Below are positions 1-5,648 of a DNA stretch of 12,168 nt, piece after piece. The position numbers and the translations under genes were made by a program. A model generated the notes under the pieces. It was not told the DNA's origin. It worked only from the letters and a program-made list of their open reading frames with translations, and ran no database searches. Every line of letters starts with the position of its first letter. Within the stretch, counting starts at the first letter, position 1. Location: contig JAGRLQ010000119.1 of the NCBI GenBank assembly GCA_020441735.1, forward strand, positions 1 to 12,168, written 5' to 3'. The stretch comes from Nitratireductor sp. GTDB taxonomy: Bacteria > Pseudomonadota > Alphaproteobacteria > Rhizobiales > Rhizobiaceae.

Positions 1-313
1 TGTAGCGGTCGAGGATCGCCTTCTTTTCGGCAACGCCCTCCATGACGTTTTCGGCCACCGTCTTGGCGGTATCGAGCTGCGGCTCCTGCGGCAGGTATCC
101 GCAGGTAGCCCCCTCGGCCAGCCAGGCTTCTCCGGTGAACTCCTTGTCGAGGCCCGCCATGATGCGCAGCACGGTGGATTTACCCGCGCCGTTCGGCCCC
201 AGAATGCCGATCTTGGCATCAGGATAGAAGGACAGGTGGATGTTCTCGAGAACCTTCTTGTTGCCATAGGACTTGGAAAGCCCCGACATATGATAGATGA
301 ACTGGCGTGCCAC
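1..313 (-). CDS. ettA: EttA, energy-dependent translational throttle ABC-F ATPase (5' part, runs off the left edge)
   Basis: Reading leftward from 313 gives 104 codons that continue past base 1, so only the N-terminal part of a roughly 550-residue protein is present. The protein begins MARQFIYHMSGLSK, has a Walker A motif GPNGAGKST at residues 39-47 (Lys45) and a Q-loop in YLPQEPQ (Gln76). This is the first ATP-binding cassette of the ABC-F protein EttA, a soluble factor that in E. coli binds the ribosomal E site and gates entry into elongation according to ATP/ADP. There are no membrane segments, as expected for ABC-F. I chose the GTG at 313 rather than the ATG at 319. The GTG start reproduces the family's N-terminus and leaves seven bases after GGAG (321-324), whereas the ATG would leave only one. 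Family assignment is very secure; the start is likely. Confidence 0.95.
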   Translation of the reverse strand, partial: MARQFIYHMSGLSKSYGNKKVLENIHLSFYPDAKIGILGPNGAGKSTVLRIMAGLDKEFTGEAWLAEGATCGYLPQEPQLDTAKTVAENVMEGVAEKKAILDRY

Positions 314-344
314 GCGCATGCTCCGTAATATGCTCAGGAAGTTG

Positions 345-380
345 TTGCCCCCATGTAGGCGAAACCAAGCGCCGGGGCAA
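345..380. promoter_or_regulatory. Inverted repeat in the ettA/SDR divergent region
   Basis: TTGCCCC at 345-351 is matched by its exact reverse complement GGGGCAA at 374-380, with 22 bases between. The repeat lies in the 98-base region between the divergent ettA and SDR starts, upstream of ettA. Read on the minus strand, TTGCCC (380-375) followed after 17 bases by TACATG (357-352) is a weak match to a sigma-70 promoter for ettA. The symmetry is seen in the sequence; a role as promoter, operator or hairpin is inference. Confidence 0.3.
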
Positions 381-411
381 TCGGCGGCATTGCTGGAAAG
401 GAACGCAAACC

Positions 412-1098
412 ATGCCCATTGCACTCATTGTTGGCGCCGGCAGCGGACTGTCCGCTTCGCTTGCCCGCGCCTTTCACGCCCGGGGCCTGACGCCGGTGCT
501 CGCAGCCCGCGATGTTTCCAAGCTGTCAGACCTTGCCGGGGAAACCGATGCGGTGACAGTCGCAGCCGATGCTTCTACCGAGGATGGCGTTTCAGCGATC
601 TTCAAGGCTGTCGATGCAACAGGGGATAAACTGGCCGTCGCCATCTACAATCCCTCCTACCGCGTGCGCGGCCCCATTGCCGAAGTCGATCCGGCAGAAG
701 TGCACAAGGCCCTGCAGGTCACCGCCTATGGCGCCTTTCTGGTGGGCCAGCAGGCCGCCCGCCGAATGCTGGCTTCCGGTGGTGGCACGATCCTGTTTAC
801 CGGCGCCTCGGCCGGCGTGAAGGGTTATCCGCTGTCAGCAGCCTTTGCCATGGGCAAGTTCGCCCTACGCGGCCTCGCCCAGTCCATGGCCCGAGAGCTT
901 CACCCGAAGGGCATTCACGTTGCCCATGTCGTCATCGACGGCATGATCCGCAATCCCGGCCGCACCGAACCCGCCGACAAACCGGATTCGATGCTCGATC
1001 CCAACGCCATTGCCGAGACCTATGTGCAACTGGCCGAACAGGACCGCAGCATCTGGACTTGGGAAATCGAAACCCGCCCCTGGGTCGAGAACTTCTGA
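412..1098 (+). CDS. SDR-family oxidoreductase with Phe in place of the catalytic Tyr
   Basis: This 228-residue protein has the length and Rossmann layout of a classical short-chain dehydrogenase/reductase. The nucleotide-binding glycine motif is GAGSGLS at residues 8-14, preceded by the first beta strand (ALIV). The usual NNAG-type motif reads YNPS at 79-82. The catalytic region has Ser133 in TGASAG, but the Tyr-x-x-x-Lys pair reads Phe145-AMG-Lys149. The expected proton-donating tyrosine is therefore a phenylalanine, while the lysine is retained. It is probably cytoplasmic and NAD(P)-linked; the substrate is unknown. From memory, some SDR subfamilies share the string AHVVIDG seen at 171-177 and may also carry this Phe. 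The start at 412 was chosen because GGAAAGGA (395-402) sits nine bases upstream; an in-frame ATG at 307 would add 35 residues unlike SDRs and run into the ettA promoter region. The gene is divergent from ettA and convergent with the next gene. Confidence 0.88.
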   Translation: MPIALIVGAGSGLSASLARAFHARGLTPVLAARDVSKLSDLAGETDAVTVAADASTEDGVSAIFKAVDATGDKLAVAIYNPSYRVRGPIAEVDPAEVHKALQVTAYGAFLVGQQAARRMLASGGGTILFTGASAGVKGYPLSAAFAMGKFALRGLAQSMARELHPKGIHVAHVVIDGMIRNPGRTEPADKPDSMLDPNAIAETYVQLAEQDRSIWTWEIETRPWVENF

Positions 1099-1116
1099 CC
1101 GCCTGCCGTCCAGTCC

Positions 1117-1983
1117 TCAGTAGTAATCGAACGGCGGCGTGCGGGCAGGTGTGGTCAGGCGCTTTTGCACCTCGCCGCGGCGCAGGCGATAATACCGCCC
1201 GTCAGGCCTTGTCGCAAAGGCTTCCCTGAGCCGGAAGCCGGCCTCTCCCTCGGCAGCAAGGCGGACAATGTCGTCGGGGATCAGCGTTCGGCGGCCAAGC
1301 GAATAGCGCACCGGCAGCACCAGCGACGGAAACACCTCCACCACGAGTTCCGCACAGGTAAGCCTGTCGCGGTCATCGAGGTCGAGATTGGTATCGTAAG
1401 GACGCCCGATGGTATCAAGTGCCCTGGCCAGCACCCTGCCGCGATGGCGAAGCGCACTTTGCGGCGGTCGCACAATGGCAAGCACATCCCGGTCGGTCAC
1501 CCGCGACAGCTTCATCAGGTGAACATGGGTGTTGATCGCCTCGAGCGCCACATCGCCGGCTTCGATGTCGCCACGATAGGGTGCCAGCGAGGGATGGTCC
1601 CAGAGACCTGCCGCCGTCAATTGCCGTTTCGTGCCCAGCCAGATGATGGCATGGGTGAAATAGCTTGGAATACCGTTGCGCACCGGCCCTCTTGGCGAAC
1701 GCACCATGACGATGTCCAGAGGCTGCAGGGCCGACAGCAGATGGTCTTCAAAACCCGGTGCGAGGCCGAGCTTGCCCTTTGCCACCGGTATGCGCTGCAG
1801 TGCGCTGGCGGCTCGCTCGCTGATCGAACGGCTGACAACAAGGCGGGGATCGGGCCTGCCACTCGCCAGATGCGGCGAAGGTTCAGCAAAATACGGCACG
1901 GATGTCTGGCAGGCAGCAAGGACTGTCAACAGCAGCCAGCAGAGCATCATGCGAAGCATTCTTGCAGAAACCGGCACTTGCAT
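1117..1983 (-). CDS. Putative lipoprotein with YiiX-like permuted papain fold (NlpC/P60-related)
   Basis: This is a 288-residue protein whose first 25 residues form a lipoprotein signal: basic and hydrophobic residues, then the lipobox LAAC with Cys25. After a spacer, the domain resembles YiiX/YebB-type permuted NlpC/P60 papain-like hydrolases. It has a strand plus LDIVMVRS (89-96), a probable catalytic histidine in YFTHAIIWLG (His111), and, after GRPYD (193-197), a probable catalytic cysteine in LTCAELV (Cys210). In this fold the histidine precedes the cysteine, as seen here. Members may hydrolyse amide or ester bonds in cell-wall or lipid substrates; the substrate here is unknown. I chose the ATG at 1983 because GGAAAG lies just upstream and it gives a clean signal peptide. 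An ATG at 2049 would put 22 non-hydrophobic residues in front. Lipidation predicts a membrane-anchored periplasmic location. It is divergent from the following hydrolase. Confidence 0.72.
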   Translation of the reverse strand: MQVPVSARMLRMMLCWLLLTVLAACQTSVPYFAEPSPHLASGRPDPRLVVSRSISERAASALQRIPVAKGKLGLAPGFEDHLLSALQPLDIVMVRSPRGPVRNGIPSYFTHAIIWLGTKRQLTAAGLWDHPSLAPYRGDIEAGDVALEAINTHVHLMKLSRVTDRDVLAIVRPPQSALRHRGRVLARALDTIGRPYDTNLDLDDRDRLTCAELVVEVFPSLVLPVRYSLGRRTLIPDDIVRLAAEGEAGFRLREAFATRPDGRYYRLRRGEVQKRLTTPARTPPFDYY

Positions 1984-2000
1984 GTCACTTTCCAAACGGT

Positions 2001-2024
2001 ATTCGGGCCAAACAGCATTCGGGC
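2001..2024. repeat. Short direct repeat ATTCGGGC x2 in a divergent promoter region
   Basis: ATTCGGGC occurs at 2001-2008 and again at 2017-2024, a 16-base period, inside the 135-base region between the divergent lipoprotein (start 1983) and hydrolase (start 2119). Two spaced copies could be binding half-sites, but at this length they could also be chance. No convincing -35/-10 pair was found on either strand here. Confidence 0.3.
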
Positions 2025-2118
2025 AGCATCGTCCGATGGTTACCCGCAAGGGTGTCTACAGCTTGAATCGGGTAGAAAACAGGCGACACGAAGGCCATAG
2101 CATATTTGTCGGGGGAAC

Positions 2119-3045
2119 ATGCAGCAACTGACACTCAATTCGCCCACCGGGGCAGACCTCGCCGTCTACACAAGCGCGGTGAGCGGACGCGCAAAGCCAA
2201 AGGGCATCGTTCACGTCAACCATGGCATGGCCGAGCATTCCGCCCGCTACGCCCGCTTTGCCGATGCCCTCAACAAGGCAGGCTACCATCTCATCGTGCA
2301 GGACCACCGCGGCCATGGCAGCACGAAGGCTACGGATGCACCCCTCGGGGTTTTTGCCTCTGCGGCCGGCACCCAAAAGGTTCTTGACGATTGCCGGTTC
2401 GTGAACGCCCATGCCAGAGAAACCTGGCCCGGCCTGCCGGTCATCTGGTTCGGACATTCCATGGGGTCGATCATCGGCCTCAACTACTGCATCCGGCATT
2501 CCGATACGATTGACGCTGCTGCGCTCTGGAATTCCGGCGTCGATGGCGGCGCCCTGCTTTTCATCTACCGGACGCTGCTGAAGGCGGAGCGCATGTTCAA
2601 GGGATCGGACGTTCCAAGCGCCGTTGCCCACAAACTCACCTTCGAGGCCTGGAACCGGAAGTTTGCGCCCAACAGGACCGAATTCGACTGGCTTTCACGC
2701 GATGAGGCAGAGGTCGACAAATACGTTGCCGACCCGCTTTGCGGTTTCCCCTGCTCCGTAGGCCTCTGGCTCGATGTGACGGATATGATCGCCACGGGCG
2801 CTGATGATCGCGAGCTAGGCAGAATCCGCAAGGATTTGCCGATGAACCTTCTGGGCGGCGGAGCCGACCCGTGCACTGATGGCGGCAAGGCAATGACCCG
2901 GCTCGCAGCCCGGCTGGAAAAATCCGGCATCAGCAATCTTGAATGTGCCGTACTGCCCGACACCCGACACGAAAGCCTCAACGAGATAAACCGCGACGAG
3001 ACGACGGATCGCTTCATCCGGTGGGCGGACCGGGTGACCGGATAG
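2119..3045 (+). CDS. Alpha/beta hydrolase, monoglyceride lipase / lysophospholipase type
   Basis: This 308-residue protein has the complete motif set of the serine hydrolase group that includes PldB-like lysophospholipases and monoacylglycerol lipases (Hydrolase_4, 'serine aminopeptidase S33'). The oxyanion motif HGMAEH is at 35-40, DHRGHG at 62-67, and the nucleophile elbow GHSMG at 112-116 with Ser114. A probable acid is Asp250 in GGADP and a probable catalytic histidine is His284 in DTRHE. I see no signal peptide or membrane segment, so it is likely cytoplasmic and acts on a lipid-derived or other ester. A strong Shine-Dalgarno GGGGGA lies just before the ATG at 2119 and supports this start. 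The stop is one base away from the convergent DUF523 stop, leaving no room for a terminator between them. The family is sure; the exact substrate is not. Confidence 0.9.
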   Translation: MQQLTLNSPTGADLAVYTSAVSGRAKPKGIVHVNHGMAEHSARYARFADALNKAGYHLIVQDHRGHGSTKATDAPLGVFASAAGTQKVLDDCRFVNAHARETWPGLPVIWFGHSMGSIIGLNYCIRHSDTIDAAALWNSGVDGGALLFIYRTLLKAERMFKGSDVPSAVAHKLTFEAWNRKFAPNRTEFDWLSRDEAEVDKYVADPLCGFPCSVGLWLDVTDMIATGADDRELGRIRKDLPMNLLGGGADPCTDGGKAMTRLAARLEKSGISNLECAVLPDTRHESLNEINRDETTDRFIRWADRVTG

Positions 3046-3046
3046 G

Positions 3047-3538
3047 TCAACAGGATGGAAGCAGCGCACCCAGCTCGCGAATCTGATGCTGGGCAAAGAC
3101 CTTGATGCCCGCCCGGCTGAGCACTGCGGCTGTAACACCCTGCCCCTGCCGACGAACGCCGTCGTGATAACCGCTGTAGACGAAGCTCGAGCCGCAGGAC
3201 GGGCTGCCATCGGTCAGCAGCGCATAGCCGCAACCATGCGCACGGGCCGTATCGAGCGCAATCTGCGCGCCTGAAAGAAAAGCCCCGGTGACGTCTTCAC
3301 CGTCAATGTCGAGAATCCGCGCCTGGCCGCTGACAACCGCCTTGGCGCTTTGGCCAGGCTCGATTTCAGCTGGCGGCCGCGGTGTTGCAAGCCCGGCGGC
3401 AACTTCAGGACACAGCGGCACCACCATGCCCTGCGCCTTCCAGCTTTCCAGCAATTCACTTTCCAGCGTCAGCGCGCGGCCATTGTAACGCACCGGCTGT
3501 CCGAGCAGGCAGGCACTGACCAGTATCTTCGGTTTCAT
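3047..3538 (-). CDS. DUF523 family protein
   Basis: This 163-residue protein matches the DUF523 family in both length and motifs. It has the N-terminal VSACLLG with Cys10 followed by PVRYNG, the segment LCPEVAAGL with Cys43, TPRPPAEI (52-59), Cys103 and SPSCG with Cys115. The several conserved cysteines suggest a metal or Fe-S cofactor or thiol chemistry, but I know of no established biochemical role, so none is assigned. It lacks a signal peptide and is probably cytoplasmic. The start at 3538 is preceded by AGCAGGT as a plausible ribosome site. The gene lies 71 bases downstream of terC on the same strand, so co-transcription is possible. It ends one base from the convergent hydrolase stop. 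Confidence 0.9.
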   Translation of the reverse strand: MKPKILVSACLLGQPVRYNGRALTLESELLESWKAQGMVVPLCPEVAAGLATPRPPAEIEPGQSAKAVVSGQARILDIDGEDVTGAFLSGAQIALDTARAHGCGYALLTDGSPSCGSSFVYSGYHDGVRRQGQGVTAAVLSRAGIKVFAQHQIRELGALLPSC

Positions 3539-3609
3539 ACCTGCTCAGTACCACCACGTCCCTGCACCAACAATGGCACTGACAACAGCAACGGTAATTC
3601 AAGCCGCCA

Positions 3610-4422
3610 TCAACTGACTTCGGCCTGAATCTGCGGATCGTTGATCTCATGCGCCTTCTGCCGCATCAGCCGTTTCTGGTACTGGCCCTGCACCACATCG
3701 ACCAGCACCAGCACGATGATGACGAAGTAGAAGGTCGATTTCGCCATCGGCTCGACGGCATAGCCAGCCAGCTTGATATGGGCGAGATGGCCGCCTTCGG
3801 AGACCAGCAGAATGCCGACGATGAACAGGATGAAAAGCCCCAGTACCTCATAGAGCCGGTTCTTCTTGAGAAACTCCGCCACGTGGTCGGCGAGCACGAT
3901 CATCAGGATGCCCGACAGGACGATCGCTGTTGCCATGACGAGGAAGACCTTGGTCAGCGCCAGCGCCGACAGGATGGAATCGAAGGAAAACACCAGGTTC
4001 ATCAGCACGATGGAGGCAATCACGCTGGCAACCGATTTAGCCCCGCCATTGTCGGCATGTTCGATATCGTCCACCGACAGCATGTGCATGATTTCCTTCA
4101 GCGCCGTGTAGATGATGAACCCGCCACCAAACAGCACGATCAGCGAGTGGCCGTTGAAGGAACCTTCGAACAGGCCGAAGAGATCGAAGTGGAACAGCAC
4201 ATCCTGAAAATACTCAATGGCGTTCATGACGACGAACAGCAGCGCAATGCGCAGCACGATCGCAATCCCGATGCCCCACTGGCGCACCTTGCGCTGGCTT
4301 TCTGCCGGCGCCCGCTTCGATTCAATGGAGATGTACAGCAGATTGTCGAAGCCGAGCACCGCCTGCAGGGCAATGAGCATCACCAGCGTGAACAGGTTTT
4401 CAGCCGAAAACAGTGCTTCCAT
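3610..4422 (-). CDS. TerC-family integral membrane protein (putative metal-ion exporter)
   Basis: This 270-residue protein is very hydrophobic, with about seven membrane segments (roughly 12-32, 51-71, 93-113, 129-150, 157-178, 190-209, 229-246). It carries the two hallmark acidic motifs of the TerC family, GFDN at 24-27 (Asp26) and FSFDS at 145-149 (Asp148), each within a membrane helix. TerC relatives such as Alx in E. coli and MeeF/MeeY in Bacillus are linked to manganese export, while TerC itself is named for tellurite resistance. Metal export at the inner membrane is the best guess here; the ion is not predictable from sequence. The start at 4422 has a good Shine-Dalgarno GGGAGA (4434-4429). 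The leader contains an extended hairpin that could be regulatory. It is divergent from the pilus operon and unrelated to it in function. Confidence 0.9.
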   Translation of the reverse strand: MEALFSAENLFTLVMLIALQAVLGFDNLLYISIESKRAPAESQRKVRQWGIGIAIVLRIALLFVVMNAIEYFQDVLFHFDLFGLFEGSFNGHSLIVLFGGGFIIYTALKEIMHMLSVDDIEHADNGGAKSVASVIASIVLMNLVFSFDSILSALALTKVFLVMATAIVLSGILMIVLADHVAEFLKKNRLYEVLGLFILFIVGILLVSEGGHLAHIKLAGYAVEPMAKSTFYFVIIVLVLVDVVQGQYQKRLMRQKAHEINDPQIQAEVS

Positions 4423-4460
4423 GAAAGGTCTCCCATGCGATTGTCACGTGGCCGGGCATC

Positions 4461-4503
4461 CCTGCACGAAAGCCATCACCACCAAAGGCGGCTTTTAAGC
4501 AGG
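4461..4503 (-). promoter_or_regulatory. Extended imperfect hairpin in the terC leader
   Basis: On the minus strand, CCTGC (4503-4499) pairs with GCAGG (4465-4461). Inside it AAAGCC (4495-4490) pairs with GGCTTT (4474-4469), and a small GCC-TTT-GGT hairpin caps the top, leaving a side bulge of about six bases. It lies about 38 bases upstream of the terC start. It does not look like the yybP-ykoY manganese riboswitch often found before TerC-type genes, as I cannot see that motif's conserved core. It may be an unassigned leader structure or a chance fold. Confidence 0.35.
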
Positions 4504-4537
4504 ACGGGAGATTACTGCAACATCCCGCCTGATAGCG

Positions 4538-4559
4538 CATGACCGGAATCCATGACCGG
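4538..4559. repeat. Direct repeat CATGACCGG x2
   Basis: CATGACCGG occurs at 4538-4546 and 4551-4559, 13 bases apart, in the divergent terC/cpaB region. The spacing is close to one and a quarter helical turns. It could be a pair of regulator half-sites, or a small duplication. No known regulator motif was recognised. Confidence 0.35.
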
Positions 4560-4565
4560 GGTCAA

Positions 4566-4604
4566 AACCATTTGTTTACCAAGCATGCCGAAAACACGGC
4601 ATTT
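4566..4604 (+). promoter_or_regulatory. Hairpin element upstream of cpaB, related to an element after tadC
   Basis: The order is AACC (4566-4569), AAGCAT (4581-4586), then ATGCCG (4585-4590) and CGGCAT (4597-4602) forming a six-base stem around the loop AAAACA, followed by TT. A diverged copy with the same order of blocks lies at 12104-12140. The left part, ACCATTTGTTTACC, loosely recalls the AACCAT/TTAACC half-sites associated with CtrA in rhizobia, but no TTAA-N7-TTAA pair is present. The repeat is seen directly; regulation by CtrA is speculation. Confidence 0.45.
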
Positions 4605-4624
4605 GACTCAAATTTGAGACAAAT
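4601..4624. promoter_or_regulatory. 24-bp near-perfect palindrome upstream of cpaB (candidate operator)
   Basis: The core CTCAAATTTGAG (4607-4618) is a perfect 12-bp palindrome. It is flanked by ATTTG on the left (4601-4605) and CAAAT on the right (4620-4624), also exact complements, with a single symmetric mismatched pair (A4606/A4619). All 24 positions except that one pair obey two-fold symmetry. It lies 77 bases before the cpaB start in the region shared with terC. The size and symmetry fit a dimeric repressor or activator site; which gene it controls cannot be told. Confidence 0.5.
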
Positions 4625-4701
4625 CGCGCCGCCCGTTAAGGGAAGCGTACATCCTTCTTGGCTATGCTGATCCCCTGAAATTCTCTTAGCAGGGGGCAAA
4701 A

Positions 4702-5607
4702 ATGAGCGGGAAACTCGCCATCATGGCCGGTTTGGCGGTGGTCTTTGGAGCCACGTCCTATTACGCGGGCAACCAGTATCTGGAAAGCCAGGCCAAGGCG
4801 CGCCTCAACGAAATCGAAAGCAGTCAGACCTCCATCGAGGTCGCCCAGGTCGTTGTCGCCACCGATCAGCTTCGCTTCGGCGACACCCTGGCAGCCGACA
4901 AGCTGAAACTCGTATCCTGGCCGAAAGAGGCCATGCCGGAAGGCGCGTTCACGTCCATCGAGGAAGCCGTGGGCGAAGGCCAGCGCAAGGTGCTCAAGGC
5001 GGTTGCCGAAAACGAGCCGCTGCTGGAAGCAAAGCTCAGCGGCGAGGATGGCCGCGCCGGACTTTCGGGTATCATTGCCGATGGCATGCGGGCCGTCACC
5101 ATTCCCGTCGACACCGTCAAGGGCGTTGGCGGTTTCGTTCAGCCAGGCGACCGGGTCGACATCGTCTTTTCCCAGCGTGACCGCCGCTCGGGCCAGCAAA
5201 CGGCAAAAATCATCATGGAAAAGGTCAAGGTGCTGACTGTCGACCAAGAAGCCGACAATGTCGGCTCTCCCAAAGTCGCCAAGACGGTAACACTGGAAAC
5301 CGACGCAGAGGGCGCCCAGCGCCTGGCACTTGCTGCCGAAGTCGGCCGCCTGTCGCTGCTGCTGCGTGGGGTCGGCGATGAAGCATCGGTCGAGAAATCC
5401 GTGGTTTCCTTCGGCCAGGCTACCAATTCCGGCGAGGAAAACGCCGATGGTGCGCCTGATCCGGCAGTGGACGGCAAGGATGGCGGTTTTCTTTCCTTCC
5501 TGAACAAGGAGAAGAAATCGCAGACCATCCGGGTCGTGCGCGGCGATCAGGTGCGCGAGGCAACCGTGCCCGTGCTCAAGCAGATCGAAAAGCAGAAGAT
5601 ACAGTAA
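4702..5607 (+). CDS. cpaB: CpaB (RcpC), Flp/Tad pilus assembly protein
   Basis: This 301-residue protein has an N-terminal membrane or signal-anchor segment (about 5-23), then a SAF-like domain (about 47-110, starting VAQVVVATDQLRFGD). It is followed by the CpaB/RcpC domain with the characteristic GMRAVTIPVD at 128-137 and QPGDRVDIV at 147-155. The C-terminal third has an acidic, Gly/Ala-rich linker (241-262) and a basic tail. CpaB is a periplasmic component of the Tad secretion system, thought to support the CpaC secretin. The start is secure: AGGGGG (4691-4696) lies five bases before the ATG. It is the first gene of the plus-strand pilus run and is preceded by a region with a palindrome and hairpin elements. 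In many loci cpaA and the pilin gene lie just upstream; here the divergent terC does. Confidence 0.95.
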   Translation: MSGKLAIMAGLAVVFGATSYYAGNQYLESQAKARLNEIESSQTSIEVAQVVVATDQLRFGDTLAADKLKLVSWPKEAMPEGAFTSIEEAVGEGQRKVLKAVAENEPLLEAKLSGEDGRAGLSGIIADGMRAVTIPVDTVKGVGGFVQPGDRVDIVFSQRDRRSGQQTAKIIMEKVKVLTVDQEADNVGSPKVAKTVTLETDAEGAQRLALAAEVGRLSLLLRGVGDEASVEKSVVSFGQATNSGEENADGAPDPAVDGKDGGFLSFLNKEKKSQTIRVVRGDQVREATVPVLKQIEKQKIQ

Positions 5608-5648
5608 CTGGCTGTGGGACCGCAGGTAAGCGGGTGAAGGGACCAGAC

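Noticed and set aside
1165..2100. 311-codon open frame on the plus strand opposite the YiiX-like lipoprotein
   Set aside because: Antisense shadow of a GC-rich gene; the product has no domain, signal or start context, while the minus-strand gene has a lipobox and catalytic motifs.
4423..4520. yybP-ykoY manganese riboswitch before terC
   Set aside because: A reasonable expectation for this family, but I could not find the conserved core of that motif on the minus strand; only an unassigned hairpin is supported.
3649..4542. 297-codon open frame on the plus strand opposite terC
   Set aside because: It is fully antisense to a TerC protein with clear motifs, and its product is rich in His, Gln and Asp as expected from the complement of hydrophobic codons. 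No ribosome site or family resemblance.
4603..4631. Sigma-70 promoter for cpaB starting at TTGACT (4603-4608)
   Set aside because: The -35-like hexamer is good, but the sequence at the right distance for a -10 is GC-only, so a standard promoter is not supported.
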